Below are positions 6,675 to 13,327 of a stretch of 16,004 bases of DNA, piece by piece. This stretch comes from CAYTES01 sp964436935 (lineage in GTDB: Bacteria > Patescibacteriota > Gracilibacteria > UBA1369 > UBA12473), in NCBI GenBank assembly GCA_964436935.1, contig CAYTES010000032.1, positions 1 to 16,004 on the forward strand, written 5' to 3'. Under the pieces are notes generated by a model. That model saw only the letters and a program-made list of their open reading frames with translations. It had not been told where the DNA came from and did not search any database. Position 1 is the first letter of the stretch, and each line of letters opens with the position of its first letter. Position numbers and translations under genes: made by a program.

Positions 6675-6680
6675 AGTTTG

Positions 6681-6686
6681 ATTTTA
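6681..6686 (-). promoter_or_regulatory. Candidate -10 box of alaS
   Basis: TAAAAT on the minus strand (5 of 6 consensus) ends six bases before ATG 6674. I find no good -35 at 16-18 bp, so this is a partial promoter only. It fits the leaderless layout seen at other genes here. Confidence 0.3.
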
Positions 6687-6743
6687 GAGAGTGCAACACC
6701 TGTTATTGTAATGCGTCCAAGGGGGAAGTGGTCCACAATGGAA

Positions 6744-6772
6744 TTGACATAAGGCAATAAATGGGTTATTTG
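6744..6772 (+). promoter_or_regulatory. Candidate promoter of the 6805 gene
   Basis: A perfect -35 TTGACA (6744-6749) is followed after 17 bp by TATTTG (6767-6772), a weak -10. The predicted leader before ATG 6805 would be about 26 bases. Confidence 0.45.
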
Positions 6773-6804
6773 TATTTACTTGAACTTCATTTCAAAATAA
6801 AGCC

Positions 6805-7404
6805 ATGAAAACAACAGAATCAACAGGAGGAGATGATGGATTTTTAATGCCGGATCGACCCGTGTCCGATCCCTCACTCCATACGCCAATATTTTTTGGA
6901 GCAAAGGCCGCTCCCCTCGTGCCATGGTTTCAAGGAAATAATTCAATGCCCGATGGTTACGAGTCTTACCGCAGAGGGTTGCGAGATGGAACGGTTGGAG
7001 ATTGGAAGGCAACCTTGGCCGAACGTTTCCGAAGGGTGGAAACGGATTCCCCCGAGGGCGAATTAAGGGCCGTTTTGCGTGGAGTTGCCGCGACGGATAC
7101 CGAGGAAGGGGCATTTTTAAAAGATCAGGGAATAGGGGTGGCGGCGGAATTATTGAAGCAGGGACTTTTAATTCCAGGGTTTTCCGTCACGTCCATCGTG
7201 GCATTATTTAAACCCACTCAGGATCCGGAGGTCGCCCCACGAGAGTTTTGGGAGTCTCATAATGAAACAGGGGGAAGTCATCCCGGTTGGAGCAAGGCAA
7301 CCCGATGGGCGAAGGTGTACGAGTATGTGGTTGCCATGAAAAGATGGAGGGATCATTTGGTGTCAGCCTCCGACAGAAACCACAACGGAGAATCCGGCCC
7401 CTGA
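6805..7404 (+). CDS. Hypothetical protein, no recognised family
   Basis: 199 residues (185 if it starts at in-frame ATG 6847). I do not recognise it. The N-terminal 45 residues are Pro/Gly-rich and probably disordered; the middle (about 50-110) is charged and helical (YESYRRGLRDGTVGDWKATLAERFRRVE); a more hydrophobic stretch AAELLKQGLLIPGFSVTSIVALF at about 113-135 is too polar at its start for a clear membrane helix; the C-terminal part is Trp-rich (REFWESH, HPGWSKATRW, MKRWRDHL). No signal peptide. It stands alone between a promoter at 6744-6772 and a strong terminator at 7500-7539, so it is likely its own transcription unit. AGGAGG at 6825-6830 lies inside the proposed coding region and points to possible initiation at 6847. 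Coding status is supported by length and bounded transcription signals, not homology. Confidence 0.6.
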   Translation: MKTTESTGGDDGFLMPDRPVSDPSLHTPIFFGAKAAPLVPWFQGNNSMPDGYESYRRGLRDGTVGDWKATLAERFRRVETDSPEGELRAVLRGVAATDTEEGAFLKDQGIGVAAELLKQGLLIPGFSVTSIVALFKPTQDPEVAPREFWESHNETGGSHPGWSKATRWAKVYEYVVAMKRWRDHLVSASDRNHNGESGP

Positions 7405-7455
7405 AAGCCAGTCTGATCCCACTTCCTAGGAGCTGTTCACATAGAGGAGTTTGTA

Positions 7456-7485
7456 ATGGCAAACCCTTTTGTTAACAACTTCTAG
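7456..7485 (+). CDS. Possible 9-residue micro-ORF (MANPFVNNF)
   Basis: GAGGAG (7444-7449) sits six bases before ATG 7456, the best-spaced SD in the window together with that at 343-348. The frame reads MANPFVNNF and stops at TAG 7483-7485, 14 bases before the terminator stem. It follows the 6805 gene by 51 bases. It may be a translated peptide or a chance match; nothing shows what it would do. Confidence 0.3.
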   Translation: MANPFVNNF

Positions 7486-7499
7486 ACGCCTAAAGATTC

Positions 7500-7539
7500 A
7501 ATAGCCTCATCGTTCGCTTTGTACGGTGAGGCTATTTTT
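7500..7539 (+). terminator. Strong Rho-independent terminator
   Basis: AATAGCCTCA (7500-7509) pairs with TGAGGCTATT (7527-7536). Adding a T-G wobble and CGT/ACG extends the stem to about 14 bp with a 9-base loop, and T residues run through 7535-7539. It would end the transcript of the 6805 gene. The next gene starts only 17 bases later. Confidence 0.9.
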
Positions 7540-7547
7540 GTTACACT
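7519..7547 (+). promoter_or_regulatory. Candidate promoter of 7557 gene, inside the terminator
   Basis: TTGTAC (7519-7524), 17-bp spacer, TACACT (7542-7547), then nine bases to ATG 7557. If used, the -35 lies in the terminator loop and the mRNA would be nearly leaderless. The boxes match the consensus only partly, but the gene needs a promoter past the terminator and no SD precedes it. Confidence 0.4.
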
Positions 7548-7556
7548 GCTTTTACT

Positions 7557-9080
7557 ATGCTCAAACGGATCAAAGAGTGGCACAATAAACTGGCGGCTCA
7601 TCGGTGGATTCAAGGCGGAATTTTAGGCTTTATTATTGGAGTTTTTGGAGTGATGATTTTTCTCCTGGCCCAAAAATGGATGGAGGCTCCAAGTGTAGCT
7701 CGTTTCTTGCCGGCTGAGGAAACCGTGGTTTATTTTGAGTTGGAGCAGGAACGGTTTCTCTCTGCCCTTCAAGATGCTCCCACGGATTTTATTCTCGATT
7801 CTGAATTTTTTTATCAATTTCTCACCATGTCGGGCAACGATTTTCCGGCTTGGGTGGGCGACCATGTGGGCTTTGCGCTGATTAAAATCAAGGAGGATAA
7901 ATTCGCTCCGGCCCTGTTTTGGGAGATCGGAGATACGGAAAAGGCTCGACAAGATTTGGAAAAAACGAAGTTTAACTATGAAAAACATTGGCAGTGGAAC
8001 AACTACATGGTTTTTACGACGGATTCACAAGTGCAAAAGATACTGGAAGCGGTACAAAATGGAGAAAAAAAATCACTTCAAAAAGATGAAAGTTTTATAA
8101 AGCTTCGACCGGGGTTGCTTTACAAAGCTCCTTTCTTTGCTTATCTGAAATCCAAGTCATTTTTTGAGTTTGTGTCTAATGATTATGAACAACTTTCAAA
8201 GCTCAACATATCCGAGGCTTTTTCCGTACTGGGGGTGGTGATGGAAGATCATCCTGCCGGGCTACGTTTGCAAGTCAACGCGTTGGGAGACAAAACGGTT
8301 CTGGGGGGGCAGCCTCTTTTCCATGTTGATTCCAAATACAAAGGAGTATTGCGACAGTATTTTGCGGATGAGGTGAATTTATTTTGGGGAGGACAAAATG
8401 GACAAACCACATTAGATCAACTGCAAGCCTTTCTTAATGCGCAGGTACAACCTTATTTTGGAATGAATCCTCGTTTTCAAGCATTGGAAGCTTCTTTTTT
8501 AAGCTCGGAATTTGCGCTTGTGGAATGGGGAACTCCACAAAAAGAGGACGATACTGCCGAGAATCCAGAGGGCGAGTTGGACGTCGTCGCCACCCCGGTT
8601 GTTCATGGCGTTTTGGCTTTTCATCTCTCGAATGACCAGTGGAAACAATGGGAGGAATTGGTGGCCGATCTAACAGCAAACGGGCTCATGGAGCTCAATG
8701 CCGAAGGGGATACCTTGAGCTTCAACGAGGTTCGGGATATTGCTTATCCGATGGGAGATTTCACCGCTCACACGCTTCAAAGTGACACCGGTTCACTCAT
8801 TTCTTTTGTGGAAAATGAGGGAAATTTATTTCTTGTCCCTGATCCGGAAACCATGGAAGCGCTTCTCCTCCACTGGAAAGAAAATTTCGAGTCCCCCTCT
8901 TCCACCAATCGTGAACTTACGGTCTTCGGCGATCAGGTGATTGAATGGGGGCCTTCCTACGCACAATCGTTCTATGACCCGGATTTGTTGTTAGCCTCGG
9001 AAAAGTCGGCTCACCGCCTATTTTCAAGCTTTAATCTCTTTGATGATGGCATCAAATCCATCCATATTTTTGAATTTTAA
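7557..9080 (+). CDS. Membrane-anchored DUF3352-like surface protein
   Basis: 507 residues. A short basic cytoplasmic tail is followed by a membrane helix at about 19-39 (QGGILGFIIGVFGVMIFLLAQ) and a large exported domain. FLPAEETVVYFELEQERF just after the helix and the block WVGDHVGFALIKI...PALFWEIGDTEKA resemble DUF3352-type proteins, in which a leading LPADT-like block precedes repeated lipoprotein-like beta units; function is unknown. There are no cysteines in the predicted exported part and no catalytic motif that I can see. It ends two bases before the DUF4012 gene (TAA, TC, ATG), so the two are certainly co-transcribed and probably work together at the cell envelope. Coding is sure; the DUF assignment is from memory of the pattern. 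Confidence 0.75.
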   Translation: MLKRIKEWHNKLAAHRWIQGGILGFIIGVFGVMIFLLAQKWMEAPSVARFLPAEETVVYFELEQERFLSALQDAPTDFILDSEFFYQFLTMSGNDFPAWVGDHVGFALIKIKEDKFAPALFWEIGDTEKARQDLEKTKFNYEKHWQWNNYMVFTTDSQVQKILEAVQNGEKKSLQKDESFIKLRPGLLYKAPFFAYLKSKSFFEFVSNDYEQLSKLNISEAFSVLGVVMEDHPAGLRLQVNALGDKTVLGGQPLFHVDSKYKGVLRQYFADEVNLFWGGQNGQTTLDQLQAFLNAQVQPYFGMNPRFQALEASFLSSEFALVEWGTPQKEDDTAENPEGELDVVATPVVHGVLAFHLSNDQWKQWEELVADLTANGLMELNAEGDTLSFNEVRDIAYPMGDFTAHTLQSDTGSLISFVENEGNLFLVPDPETMEALLLHWKENFESPSSTNRELTVFGDQVIEWGPSYAQSFYDPDLLLASEKSAHRLFSSFNLFDDGIKSIHIFEF

Positions 9081-9082
9081 TC

Positions 9083-11218
9083 ATGAAGGCAGCATCCTCG
9101 GATCAAAACCAGAAAAAAAAGAGGCCACAGGGACATACGGCTTCGGTTTTGGATTTAAGCAATTTGTCTTCGCCCGCGCCTAAAAAGGCACACAAAAAAA
9201 TTTTAAATGATATTCAATGGCCGGGTTCCCCTCATTCGAATCCGGAGGGCTCCTCGCATTATGGCTATCAAGAATACACGCCGGCACAATTTCCCGTTGC
9301 CAATCGTTTCACGGAAATGATGCGCATGAGCGCGCTGGGTATTTTGGTGGTGATGGTATTGAATTTTGGGAGTGTCTATTCCCAAGGCAAATCGCTACGA
9401 CATGATGTGGTGGCCGCTTCCTCGGAAGGGGTGGAATCGATCACTCAGAGCGATTCCCTCAATGGAACGGTACTCACCAATGCGGCACTTCAATTTGAGG
9501 AAGCCGAGCAGAGTTTATGGTTTTTACAAAGTCAGGGGACTGCATTGAAGCAGGGGACTCCTTCGGTGGAATCCATCCCGGAGTTGCTCCGTGCCGCTCA
9601 AGATTTATCGAGTGCCGCCGCGGGGTTCATGGAATTTGCAGTGGCGTTAAAAAATCCCGCTCAGCCGTTATTGAGTCGTCAGCCGGTTCCGCGTCCCTCC
9701 TTGACCACCCCCCTCCTTACTTCTTTTGAAAAACATTTTCAGCCCGCGGTGTTGAAAGTCATTTCTGCCAACCGTGTCCTCCAGACCGCTCCTTTGAGTG
9801 TGGTGCCTTCCACCCTTCAGCCCGAATTGAGCCGAGCGAAAGAAGAAATCGCCCAACTGTCGGAGCTTTTAATCTTATTCAATGAGGCTTTTCCAGTGAT
9901 GCTGCAGCTCCTCGGAAGCGAACACCCGCAGCACTATCTTGTATTACTGGAAAACAACAATGAACTGAGACCCGGAGGAGGATTCATCGGCAGTTATTTA
10001 TTGATTGATCTGAACGATGGTTATTTGGACGAGCTTTCCTTTCATGATGTGTACGATGTGGACGGTCGGTTTTCGGAAATAATTCCTCCGCCCGAGGAAA
10101 TCGCCACATTGACCGATCGGTGGGGACTGCGCGATTCCAATCTTTCCCCGGATATGTCCCTCTCGGCTCAAAAAGCTCAGTGGTTTCTCGAAAAAGAAGG
10201 AGGACCCAGCACGGATCATGTGATCACCGTTGACCTGGAAACCGTACGACAGTTGCTGGCAATGATAGGCCCCGTGGCAGTGGAAGGCCTACAAAAACCC
10301 TTGGAGGCCGACCAGTTTGAAACGGTATTATCTTACATCGTGGAGTCTAAGTTGTCGGGCGCGGAATCCCCCAAAACCATTTTTAATAGTTTTATCCCCG
10401 CGGTAGAAGCCCAATTGCGAGAGGGAGGAGAGGGGTTTCCCTTGGTTGGTTTGATTTCCGAAATGGCCCGGCAAAAACATCTGGCCCTCTATTCAAAGCA
10501 AGAAGACATTCAGGCTTTTTTTGAGCGATGGGGGATGGCGGGGAAGATCGTGGCTCCTCCGGCCAATGAAGATGTATTGATGGTGGTTTCCACCTCGCTG
10601 GGGGGCAATAAGTCCGATGCCTATCTTTCTCAGCGTGTCGATCACCACACGGTGTTGACCCAAAGTGGTGCGTTACTCGATACCCTCACACTCACCCGCC
10701 AAAACAATTGGTCGGAAACCGAAAAAGAGAAGGTTCGGGAGTTGTTGGGCTCCTATGGGTTCAAGGCCATTGACGAGGAGGTGATGACTATTTTGGGCGC
10801 AGGAACCAATGTGGCGGGTCTTAGAGTGTATGTGCCTCAAGGCGTTTCTCTTCAGGATGTTCAAGGCCTTTCGGGGACCGAGGTGACCGTTCGTCACGAT
10901 GAAGCCCTGGGGTTGGACTATTTTTATTTCAAATCCATTGTGGCTCCCGGTGAGCAGCAGAAAATAACGCTCACCTATGAACTTCCGTTTGCCCTTTCCT
11001 TCCAGCCTCTCGATGAGTATCGGCTTCAAGTCTTTAAACAACCCGGCGACCGATCGACCACGTTCACCAAAACCACTTCCGTCGCCAACACCTTGAATCA
11101 CTACCGCAGTTTTCCGGAAGAGGGGGTCGAAGAATGGAATGAAGGAAATCAGCAGCACTACACATGGAGTATGCCGCTCACTCAAGATATAACGGTGGCG
11201 CAGCTGTGGGGGAAATAA
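9083..11218 (+). CDS. DUF4012 membrane-anchored protein
   Basis: 711 residues. A long Lys/Pro/Ser-rich cytoplasmic segment (1-80) is followed by a membrane helix at about 82-101 (MSALGILVVMVLNFGSVYS) and an exported region. The DUF4012 core is clear: HYLVLLENNNELRPGGGFIGSYLLIDL at about 287-313, PPPEEIATLTDRWGLRDSNLSPDMSLSAQKAQWFLEKEGG, then DHVITVDLETVRQLLAMIGPVAVEG. These correspond to the family signatures N-E-LRPtGGFIGS, LRDaN-SPDfp-SA and GPV-v-G. The C-terminal third is beta-rich (TLTLTRQNNW, ITLTYELPF). DUF4012 proteins are common in Patescibacteria, Chloroflexi and Actinobacteria and have an envelope role that is not established; the core is said to be LytR-like in layout only by my impression. 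Translationally coupled to the gene before it. Confidence 0.9.
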   Translation: MKAASSDQNQKKKRPQGHTASVLDLSNLSSPAPKKAHKKILNDIQWPGSPHSNPEGSSHYGYQEYTPAQFPVANRFTEMMRMSALGILVVMVLNFGSVYSQGKSLRHDVVAASSEGVESITQSDSLNGTVLTNAALQFEEAEQSLWFLQSQGTALKQGTPSVESIPELLRAAQDLSSAAAGFMEFAVALKNPAQPLLSRQPVPRPSLTTPLLTSFEKHFQPAVLKVISANRVLQTAPLSVVPSTLQPELSRAKEEIAQLSELLILFNEAFPVMLQLLGSEHPQHYLVLLENNNELRPGGGFIGSYLLIDLNDGYLDELSFHDVYDVDGRFSEIIPPPEEIATLTDRWGLRDSNLSPDMSLSAQKAQWFLEKEGGPSTDHVITVDLETVRQLLAMIGPVAVEGLQKPLEADQFETVLSYIVESKLSGAESPKTIFNSFIPAVEAQLREGGEGFPLVGLISEMARQKHLALYSKQEDIQAFFERWGMAGKIVAPPANEDVLMVVSTSLGGNKSDAYLSQRVDHHTVLTQSGALLDTLTLTRQNNWSETEKEKVRELLGSYGFKAIDEEVMTILGAGTNVAGLRVYVPQGVSLQDVQGLSGTEVTVRHDEALGLDYFYFKSIVAPGEQQKITLTYELPFALSFQPLDEYRLQVFKQPGDRSTTFTKTTSVANTLNHYRSFPEEGVEEWNEGNQQHYTWSMPLTQDITVAQLWGK

Positions 11219-11245
11219 AGGACGAGCCCTCAAGACTCGAACAGC

Positions 11246-11265
11246 ATCTTCAATTAAATGAAGAT
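11246..11265 (+). terminator. Weak hairpin after the DUF4012 gene
   Basis: ATCTTCA-ATTAAA-TGAAGAT is a perfect 7-bp stem with a 6-base loop, 28 bases after the DUF4012 stop. It is AT-rich and followed by AATATTT rather than a T run. It could be a poor terminator or an operator for the promoter just downstream. Confidence 0.35.
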
Positions 11266-11269
11266 AATA

Positions 11270-11298
11270 TTTACAAAATTGAATTTTGTTGCTATAAT
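11270..11298 (+). promoter_or_regulatory. Sigma70-type promoter with inverted repeat in the spacer
   Basis: TTTACA (11270-11275, 5 of 6), 17-bp spacer, TATAAT (11293-11298, 6 of 6): the best promoter in the window. The inverted repeat ACAAAAT-TGA-ATTTTGT (11273-11289) overlaps the -35 and spacer and could bind a dimeric regulator. The predicted leader to ATG 11328 is about 23 bases with no SD. Confidence 0.75.
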
Positions 11299-11327
11299 AT
11301 TAGTTCTATTGATCTAATTCAATTAAA

Positions 11328-12287
11328 ATGAATCTATCTCATTCTCCTCAAAATCCTCATGATAGAGACATGGGTCTCGAAACGCAGTCCGCGCGCGCGC
11401 CTAGGTCTCGCCCCGAAGAACTTACCGAAAATGACGAGGTGTCGGGCCGGGTGGAATCTGTATTGAGTCGCGAAGGTTTGAACGAACGCGCAATGCAGAA
11501 ATTGAGGGGATTTTTTGAGTCTCCGCAAAGTGGGTATTCCTATGGTTTTTCCGTACTTAACGGAACACAGGTCGATCCTCGGTTGCAACGTCCCGGCGAT
11601 ACGCCCGTTCCCACTGCGGAACAGGCCTGGGAAACGCTCAGGGAAAACATGACTCAGGCGCAATTCGAAATTATCATCAGCCATTATAGAAAACCGGTGA
11701 TCGTATTGGAACCGGTGGTCGCTCATAGGAGGGTTTTACAAAAAAGGATCGAAGAGGAATCGAAGAATGACCTGCGCCAGGTGGGAAAAACGTATTTCTA
11801 CCTCACTCCCTCGGCTGCAAATAACTTGGATCAACTTCAAGATCAAGACGACATAACGTCTTTAGATGAAAAACGAATTTTGAGTTGGAGAGTGGGTATT
11901 GTGGATGCAGCTCAAGTGCCACCCCTTCTTGAAACGGATGGAAATGTCACCCAAAAAAGCGTTGAAGAACGTTTGAATGATTTTCAAGAGACCTATGGAA
12001 GCATGGGTTTCGAGTCCACCCGTCCAACGGTGTATGGATTGCTTCAAAATGCAAGCGGAAGCCAGGGAGGCTTCAATAGGCTGGATCCTAGCGAGGTGCA
12101 TCCTCCCCAGGCGAGAATTCGGACGATCCTGGGCGGACAAAAAAACGTTCAAGGCACTACGGTGATTGCATTTGGCTATTGGAATGCGGATATCGATTCG
12201 GGGGTGTTGAATGCGCAAAGCGCCATGAGCATAAATCCAGAAGCGCGCATACGACTTGCATTGATGTTCCCTCAGAAAAAGAAATAG
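11328..12287 (+). CDS. Hypothetical protein, no recognised family
   Basis: 319 residues, soluble, no signal peptide or membrane helix. I do not recognise it. The first 40 residues are polar and probably flexible; a charged helical part follows (VESVLSREGLNERAMQKLRGFFES at about 43-66); a mixed alpha/beta body includes FEIIISHYRKPVIVLEPVVAHRRVLQKRIEEESKND and KTYFYLTPSAANNLD; the C-terminal third has ARIRTILGGQKNVQGTTVIAFGYWNADIDSG. Two similar surroundings, PSAANNL and NAQSAMSI, are not repeats. The gene has its own strong promoter and is followed 75 bases later by a metallophosphoesterase gene on the same strand. A (GC)5 run lies at 11390-11400 in the 5' coding part. Coding is supported by length, promoter and codon pattern, not homology. 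Confidence 0.7.
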   Translation: MNLSHSPQNPHDRDMGLETQSARAPRSRPEELTENDEVSGRVESVLSREGLNERAMQKLRGFFESPQSGYSYGFSVLNGTQVDPRLQRPGDTPVPTAEQAWETLRENMTQAQFEIIISHYRKPVIVLEPVVAHRRVLQKRIEEESKNDLRQVGKTYFYLTPSAANNLDQLQDQDDITSLDEKRILSWRVGIVDAAQVPPLLETDGNVTQKSVEERLNDFQETYGSMGFESTRPTVYGLLQNASGSQGGFNRLDPSEVHPPQARIRTILGGQKNVQGTTVIAFGYWNADIDSGVLNAQSAMSINPEARIRLALMFPQKKK

Positions 12288-12347
12288 AAGATATACAAGG
12301 CTAGAATGGTTCCGAGTGGGGCAGGAGAATACGTTACAATTAAATTT

Positions 12348-12353
12348 TAGAAT
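12348..12353 (+). promoter_or_regulatory. Candidate -10 box of the phosphoesterase gene
   Basis: TAGAAT (5 of 6 consensus) ends nine bases before ATG 12363. No convincing -35 lies 16-18 bp upstream. The spacing to the start codon matches the other proposed leaderless genes; read-through from the 11328 gene is the alternative. Confidence 0.3.
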
Positions 12354-12362
12354 TCCAATACA

Positions 12363-13274
12363 ATGGAACATAAAGTGGTTTTTAGTTCCGATTTACACGG
12401 GAATGAAACCCAATATGCCAAGTTGGTGGATTACGCCGAAAGAGAAGAGGCAAAAACGCTTATTATCGGTGGAGATATCTGTCCCAAGGGCATGCGACGA
12501 ACGGACTATATTCGTGGCCAAAGGGATTTTTTGCAGAACAGATTTAGTCAGTTTTTTGAACGACTTCGCTTGAAGCGGCCACAAATGAATATTTTTGTGA
12601 TCATGGGAAATGATGACGTGGCCGTCAATATGGATATTTTAGAATCCAGCGATCCGGAGCTTTATCGGGTCATTCACGGCCTGCGTTTAAGTATAAATTC
12701 AGAGTACGACATCATAGGATATCCTTATGTTCCAATGACGCGTGCGAGTTTGAAAGATTGGGATAAATTTGATGTCGAAAAATATCCGGCAAGATTTAAG
12801 GAGGCGCAGCGGCATCGAGAAGGAGAATGGAAATTGAATGCACTCCGAAGTGGGCAGTACAAGGAGTTGTCTCTCAGAGGCTTAACAGGCTACGATTTTG
12901 TCGAATCCACTTTAAATCCGGCCGATGCGGCTCGCGATTCCATCGAACGAGATTTGGCGAGCCCTATTTTCACCGAGCAACCGGAAAAAACGATCTACGT
13001 GATGCATGCCCCTCCCTATGGAACCCATCTGGATCAGGCCAATGTGGGATATCCGGTGGGGAGTGTGGCGGAGCGACTGTTTATCGAACAATATCAACCG
13101 TATCTCACCTTGCACGGACATATTTATGAAACGGTTCAACTATCGGGTGATTTTCGTGAGAGGATAGGCCGCACCGTTTCTTTATCTTCCGGAAATGACC
13201 CCCTGCGGTCGCATGTAGCACTTGTGACTTTTGATTTGGCTCATCCTGAATCGGCTCAACGATTGATCATTTAA
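12363..13274 (+). CDS. Calcineurin-like metallophosphoesterase
   Basis: 303 residues, cytosolic. The metal-binding set of the family is visible: D10 and H12 (SSDLHGN), D38 (IIGGDIC), N83 (MGNDD), H215 (VMHAPP), and H251/H253 (LHGHIYE). The usual GN-H-D/E block is GNDD here, with Asp at the position of the catalytic His. That His is a leaving-group donor in many members, so either the family variant works without it or the substrate differs. A roughly 100-residue segment (115-210) between GNDD and the HAPP block is longer than in minimal YfcE-like enzymes. It resembles the Icc-related predicted phosphoesterases, but substrate (cyclic nucleotide, phosphodiester or protein phosphate) cannot be told. 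It follows an unknown gene on the same strand and ends at a strong terminator. Confidence 0.85.
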   Translation: MEHKVVFSSDLHGNETQYAKLVDYAEREEAKTLIIGGDICPKGMRRTDYIRGQRDFLQNRFSQFFERLRLKRPQMNIFVIMGNDDVAVNMDILESSDPELYRVIHGLRLSINSEYDIIGYPYVPMTRASLKDWDKFDVEKYPARFKEAQRHREGEWKLNALRSGQYKELSLRGLTGYDFVESTLNPADAARDSIERDLASPIFTEQPEKTIYVMHAPPYGTHLDQANVGYPVGSVAERLFIEQYQPYLTLHGHIYETVQLSGDFRERIGRTVSLSSGNDPLRSHVALVTFDLAHPESAQRLII

Positions 13275-13311
13275 AAAGCCCCATTCTCTTCCGTAGAGAA
13301 CAGGGCTTTTT
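13273..13311. terminator. Bidirectional Rho-independent terminator
   Basis: AAAAAGCCC (13273-13281) pairs with GGGCTTTTT (13303-13311), a CA/CA interior mismatch follows, and TTCTCT/AGAGAA (13284-13289, 13295-13300) closes around the loop TCCGT. The A run on one side and T run on the other serve both the phosphoesterase (+) and glutamine synthetase (-) genes that converge here. Confidence 0.92.
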
Positions 13312-13327
13312 GCAGAAATGCGAAGGA

